Shown here: positions 6,753 through 8,722 of the stretch, piece by piece
How positions within the stretch are numbered: the first letter of the stretch is position 1
Layout: every line of letters begins with the position of its first letter
NCBI GenBank assembly: GCA_039923155.1
Contig: JBDTDI010000015.1
Coordinates: 1 to 8,722, forward strand
Length of the DNA: 8,722 bases
Reading direction: 5' to 3'
DNA from: Rhodococcus_D sp039923155
GTDB lineage: Bacteria; Actinomycetota; Actinomycetes; Mycobacteriales; Mycobacteriaceae
Made by a program: the position numbers and the translations under genes
The notes under the pieces: model-generated
Seen by the model: the letters and a program-made list of their open reading frames with translations, nothing else
Told to the model about the DNA's origin: nothing
Database searches by the model: none

Positions 6753-7223
6753 ATGGCCAACGTCGCGACCTCCGACACCGTGTCTCTGGACGAGCTCCTC
6801 GACTTCGTGCGCCCCCGCCACCAGGCGATCCTGGTCACCACCCGCTCCGACGCGCGCCCCCAGCTGTCGCCGGTGAGCTGCGGGGTGGACCCGCAGGGTC
6901 GCATCGTCGTCGCCACCTATCCGCAACGCGCGAAGACCACCAACGCACGCAAGCGACCGCAGGTCAGCCTGTGCATCCTCGGCCAGGACTTCAACGACGC
7001 CTGGGTCCAGGTCGACGGCGACTGCGAGGTGCTGGACATGCCCGAGGCCGCCGAGGCGTTCGTCGACTACTACCGCTCCATCTCCGGTGAGCACCCCGAC
7101 TGGGACGCCTACCGGACCGCCATGCGCGAGCAGGACAAGGCGTTGCTGCGGATCACCCCCACCAGGTGGGGCCCGGTCGCCACCGGCGGGTTCCCGCCCG
7201 AGGTCGCCGCCCGGATGGGCTGA
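6753..7223 (+). CDS. PPOX-class protein, probable F420-dependent (Rv1155-like)
   Basis: This 156-residue cytosolic protein has the split beta-barrel fold of the pyridoxamine-5'-phosphate-oxidase-like family, close to the F420-binding Rv1155 group. Visible landmarks are ILVTTRSDARPQLSPV at 26-41, the cofactor-phosphate strand RAKTTNARKRPQVSLCI at 59-75, WVQVDGDCEVLD at 84-95, and the closing LLRITPTRWGPVATGG at 131-146. Length fits the family, which usually has 130-160 residues. Members reduce substrates with F420H2 or bind flavins. The actual substrate is unknown, and FMN binding cannot be excluded from sequence alone. The ATG at 6753 is 26 bases after guaB1. The following intergenic region carries the next promoter, so this is probably the last gene of the guaB1 unit. 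Confidence 0.9.
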   Translation: MANVATSDTVSLDELLDFVRPRHQAILVTTRSDARPQLSPVSCGVDPQGRIVVATYPQRAKTTNARKRPQVSLCILGQDFNDAWVQVDGDCEVLDMPEAAEAFVDYYRSISGEHPDWDAYRTAMREQDKALLRITPTRWGPVATGGFPPEVAARMG

Positions 7224-7269
7224 GCGCCTCACGAGGGCCGAGAGGCCGGGTCGAGCGGGCCTGGTCTTG

Positions 7270-7275
7270 TACGAT
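7270..7275 (+). promoter_or_regulatory. candidate -10 box for the leader-CNNM unit
   Basis: TACGAT is a near-consensus actinobacterial -10 box. It lies in the 88-base gap between the PPOX gene and the leader ORF and would give a short 5' leader of about 30 bases before the GTG at 7312. No convincing -35 box is present. Upstream, GGCC-GAGA-GGCC (7236-7247) could form a small GNRA-capped hairpin, possibly ending the PPOX transcript. The rest of the gap shows nothing recognisable. Confidence 0.4.
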
Positions 7276-7296
7276 CGTGCGCGTTCACCCGTCCCC

Positions 7297-7305
7297 AGAG
7301 GAAGG
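7297..7305 (+). promoter_or_regulatory. strong Shine-Dalgarno for the leader ORF
   Basis: AGAGGAAGG lies six bases before the GTG at 7312. It is the best ribosome binding site in the window, and it points to the short leader ORF rather than to the transporter 150 bases further on. It is the main reason for treating the leader ORF as translated. Confidence 0.6.
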
Positions 7306-7311
7306 ACTCCG

Positions 7312-7461
7312 GTGCCTGAGGCACCCTCCCCGCAGCCCGATGTGACCCCACCCGCCGCCGAGCCTGACGCCGGGTCCGCCGAGGAGGGCGCGAGTACCGG
7401 GCCGGGACCTGGTCCCGGCCGCCTCCTGCTCGACCGCGTCCCCCGAAGGACGAGCGGATGA
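7312..7461 (+). CDS. 49-residue Pro/acidic leader peptide, translationally coupled to CNNM gene
   Basis: The ORF starts at a GTG behind a strong Shine-Dalgarno and ends at a TGA that overlaps the CNNM start codon as ATGA. The peptide has 11 prolines, seven within the first 18 residues (2, 5, 7, 9, 13, 14, 18). It has six acidic residues in the first 25 and no basic residue before 37. A GPGPGPG run at 30-36 is followed by RLLLDRV and a basic end. No domain or membrane segment is visible. Pro/acidic N-termini destabilise translating ribosomes at low Mg2+ in enterobacterial MgtL-type leaders, and the gene behind it belongs to a cation-transporter family; a regulatory leader is my inference. Against it, third-position G+C is about 78%, similar to the first two positions, unlike ordinary genes here. 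It could be untranslated. Confidence 0.5.
   Translation: MPEAPSPQPDVTPPAAEPDAGSAEEGASTGPGPGPGRLLLDRVPRRTSG
7400..7420 (+). repeat. perfect inverted repeat/hairpin inside the leader ORF
   Basis: GGCCGGGACC (7400-7409) and GGTCCCGGCC (7411-7420) are perfect inverted copies around a single T. As RNA they give a nine-pair, nearly all G-C stem with a CUG loop. AGGAGG (7382-7387) can also pair with CCTCCT (7422-7427) to extend it below an asymmetric loop. It covers the Gly-Pro run of the leader. It may act as a pause, an attenuator or a protective stem; no U-tract follows. Confidence 0.6.
7434..7457 (+). promoter_or_regulatory. hairpin that can hide the CNNM ribosome binding site
   Basis: CGTCC (7437-7441) pairs with GGACG (7448-7452), and CCG (7434-7436) with CGG (7455-7457) across a two-base bulge. 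This takes up the GGA of the CNNM Shine-Dalgarno AAGGA (7446-7450) and ends at the base before the ATG. A rival pairing of CTGCTCG (7426-7432, one G-U pair) with CGAGCGG (7451-7457) excludes it. A ribosome reaching the leader stop at 7459 would melt either. These pairings were found by eye; no energy was calculated. Confidence 0.4.
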
Positions 7462-8722
7462 CCGTGCTGTTCACCGTGCTCGGCCTGCTCGGCGTGGTTG
7501 CCCTCACCGCCGGCACCGCCCTGTTCGTGGCGGCCGAGTTCTCCCTGACCACGTTGGAGCGCTCCACCGTCGACGCCCACGCCGAGGGTGGTGACGCCCG
7601 GGCCCAGCAGGTCAGCCACGCCCACCGGACCCTGTCCTTCCAGCTCAGCGGTGCGCAGCTGGGCATCACGATCACCACCCTGGTCACCGGGTACATCGCC
7701 GAGCCGGTCCTGGCCGGTCTGCTGCGCCCCGGGTTCGAGGCGCTGGGGATGTCGACCGAGCTCGGTGGGGCCATCTCCCTGACCCTCGCCCTGGTCATCG
7801 CCACCTCGTTGTCGATGGTCTTCGGCGAGCTGGTGCCCAAAAACCTCGCCATCGCCCGGCCGCTGGCCACGGCACGGTTCACCGCCGGGGCGCAGGCCCG
7901 GTTCTCGCAGGTGTTCCGGCCGCTCATCACCGCGCTGAACGGGACGGCGAACAAGTTGGTCCGCCGCCTCGGCATCGAGCCGGCCGAGGAGCTGCGCTCG
8001 GCCCGCTCCCCCGAGGAGCTCGGCTCGCTGGTGCGCACCTCCGCCGAGCACGGCTCGCTCGACGAGAGCACCGCGGCCCTGCTGAGCCGTTCCCTGCGCT
8101 TCGGTGAGCGCACGGCCGACGAGCTCATGACCCCCCGGGTCCGGATCGAGACCCTGGCCGCCGACGACACCGTCGACGACCTGCTGGCCGCTGCCCGCCG
8201 GACCGGCTTCTCCCGGTTCCCCGTCGTGCAGGGCGACCTGGACGACCCGCTGGGCGTGGTGCACGTCAAGCAGGCGTTCGTCGTCCCCGACGCGCAGCGT
8301 CACGCCACGCCGCTGGAGCGGATCGTGCGCCGCGTGCCCACCGTGCCGGGGACGCTGGACGGCGACGCCCTGATGGACCGGGTGCGTGGAGACGGTCTGC
8401 AGGTGGCCCTGGTCGTCGACGAGTACGGCGGAACCGCGGGCATGGTGACCATGGAGGACCTCATCGAGGAGATCGTCGGCGACGTCCGCGACGAACACGA
8501 CACCCGCGAGGTCGACGTCCGCAGGCACGAAGGCGGCTGGGACGCCTCCGGGCTGCTGCGGGTCGACGAAGTCAGCGAGGCGACCGGCTTCACCGCCCCT
8601 GAGGGTGACTACGAGACCCTGGCCGGCGTCGTGCTCGCCCACCTGGGTCGGATCCCGGTGGTCGGCGACGTGGTGCACACCGCCGGGTGGGCGTTGAGCG
8701 TGCTCAGCATGGATGGTCGTCG
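7458..8722 (+). CDS. CNNM/CorC-HlyC family transporter with CBS domains (3' end cut off)
   Basis: The visible 421 residues run in the canonical family order. A CNNM/DUF21 membrane domain occupies about 1-190, with helices near 3-25, 64-90 and 104-128 and the motifs FVAAEFSL (23-30), LSGAQLGITI (63-72) and GELVPKNLAIARP (123-135). A CBS pair follows at about 221-345, with LMTPRVRIETL and VDEYGGTAGMVTMEDLIEEIVGD. The start of a CorC_HlyC domain is seen from about 352. Some bacterial members export Mg2+ in exchange for Na+ and others have been linked to polyamine export, so the substrate here is open. The ATG at 7458 is the only possible start: the frame closes at a TGA at 7365 and contains no other start codon. 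AAGGA lies seven bases upstream. In M. tuberculosis, guaB1 (Rv1843c) is likewise followed by such a gene (Rv1842c). Confidence 0.93.
   Translation, partial: MTVLFTVLGLLGVVALTAGTALFVAAEFSLTTLERSTVDAHAEGGDARAQQVSHAHRTLSFQLSGAQLGITITTLVTGYIAEPVLAGLLRPGFEALGMSTELGGAISLTLALVIATSLSMVFGELVPKNLAIARPLATARFTAGAQARFSQVFRPLITALNGTANKLVRRLGIEPAEELRSARSPEELGSLVRTSAEHGSLDESTAALLSRSLRFGERTADELMTPRVRIETLAADDTVDDLLAAARRTGFSRFPVVQGDLDDPLGVVHVKQAFVVPDAQRHATPLERIVRRVPTVPGTLDGDALMDRVRGDGLQVALVVDEYGGTAGMVTMEDLIEEIVGDVRDEHDTREVDVRRHEGGWDASGLLRVDEVSEATGFTAPEGDYETLAGVVLAHLGRIPVVGDVVHTAGWALSVLSMDGR

Noticed and set aside
7224..7311. Known Mg2+ riboswitch or other riboswitch class before CNNM
   Set aside because: The gap is only 88 bases, and most of it lies upstream of the probable transcription start. 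I see no conserved riboswitch core (M-box, ykoK or NiCo type).
7312..7461. Leader ORF as a frameshifted N-terminus of the CNNM protein
   Set aside because: The CNNM family starts with the membrane helix encoded from 7458, and nothing upstream is expected. The overlap is a clean ATGA, with a Shine-Dalgarno for each ORF.
6621..8678. 685-codon minus-strand open frame antisense to the PPOX and CNNM genes
   Set aside because: Its composition (His, Gly, Gln, Arg) is that of a shadow frame, it crosses several real genes, and no domain is visible.
1..8722. tRNA, rRNA, CRISPR arrays, insertion sequences, phage or defence genes
   Set aside because: No cloverleaf, spaced repeats, transposase or integrase motifs, or terminal repeats with target duplications were seen on either strand.

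Overview
The window is about 70% or more G+C with strongly G/C-biased third codon positions. It carries gene families typical of Actinomycetota: a GuaB1-type CBS-containing GMP reductase relative, a PPOX-class F420-type protein, an MMPL transporter with its own TetR regulator, and a CNNM/CorC transporter. I therefore read it as chromosomal DNA of a high-GC actinobacterium. The genus cannot be fixed from the sequence alone. No rRNA, tRNA, CRISPR array, insertion sequence or prophage gene is visible, and no stretch over 300 bases lacks a gene.

Layout. Positions 1-104 may be the C-terminal end of a plus-strand gene. It converges on a minus-strand tetR-mmpL operon (2946 down to 137), and a GC hairpin overlaps the mmpL stop codon. 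Between tetR and a divergent phzF-like gene (3040-3825, +) lies a short regulatory region. It holds a clear inverted repeat sitting between the -35 and -10 boxes of the tetR promoter, plus two smaller palindromes near the phzF start. phzF abuts, with no intergenic base, a minus-strand pair: a 6PGDH/beta-hydroxyacid-dehydrogenase-like gene (4659-3826) and upstream of it a DUF1697 gene (5246-4686). Divergent from that pair runs a plus-strand series: guaB1 (5290-6726), a PPOX/F420-type gene (6753-7223), a 49-codon Pro/Glu-rich leader ORF (7312-7461), and a CNNM/CorC-type transporter (from 7458, cut by the window end).

The most interesting part is 7261-7461. A good -10 box and the strongest Shine-Dalgarno of the window precede a GTG-started 49-codon ORF. 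Its first 25 codons are dense in proline and acidic residues, and its stop codon overlaps the start codon of the CNNM gene (ATGA). A perfect 10-base inverted repeat lies inside the ORF, and the CNNM ribosome binding site can be folded into a hairpin that a ribosome finishing the leader would open. The layout resembles the Pro/acidic leader peptides (MgtL type) that sense low Mg2+ through ribosome destabilisation in enterobacteria, here placed before a gene of a Mg2+/cation exporter family. This is an inference and the coding evidence for the ORF is mixed, but it is specific and testable.

A second theme is leaderless expression. tetR, guaB1 and the PPOX gene all lack a Shine-Dalgarno and have a TAnnnT box 7-8 bases before the start codon.
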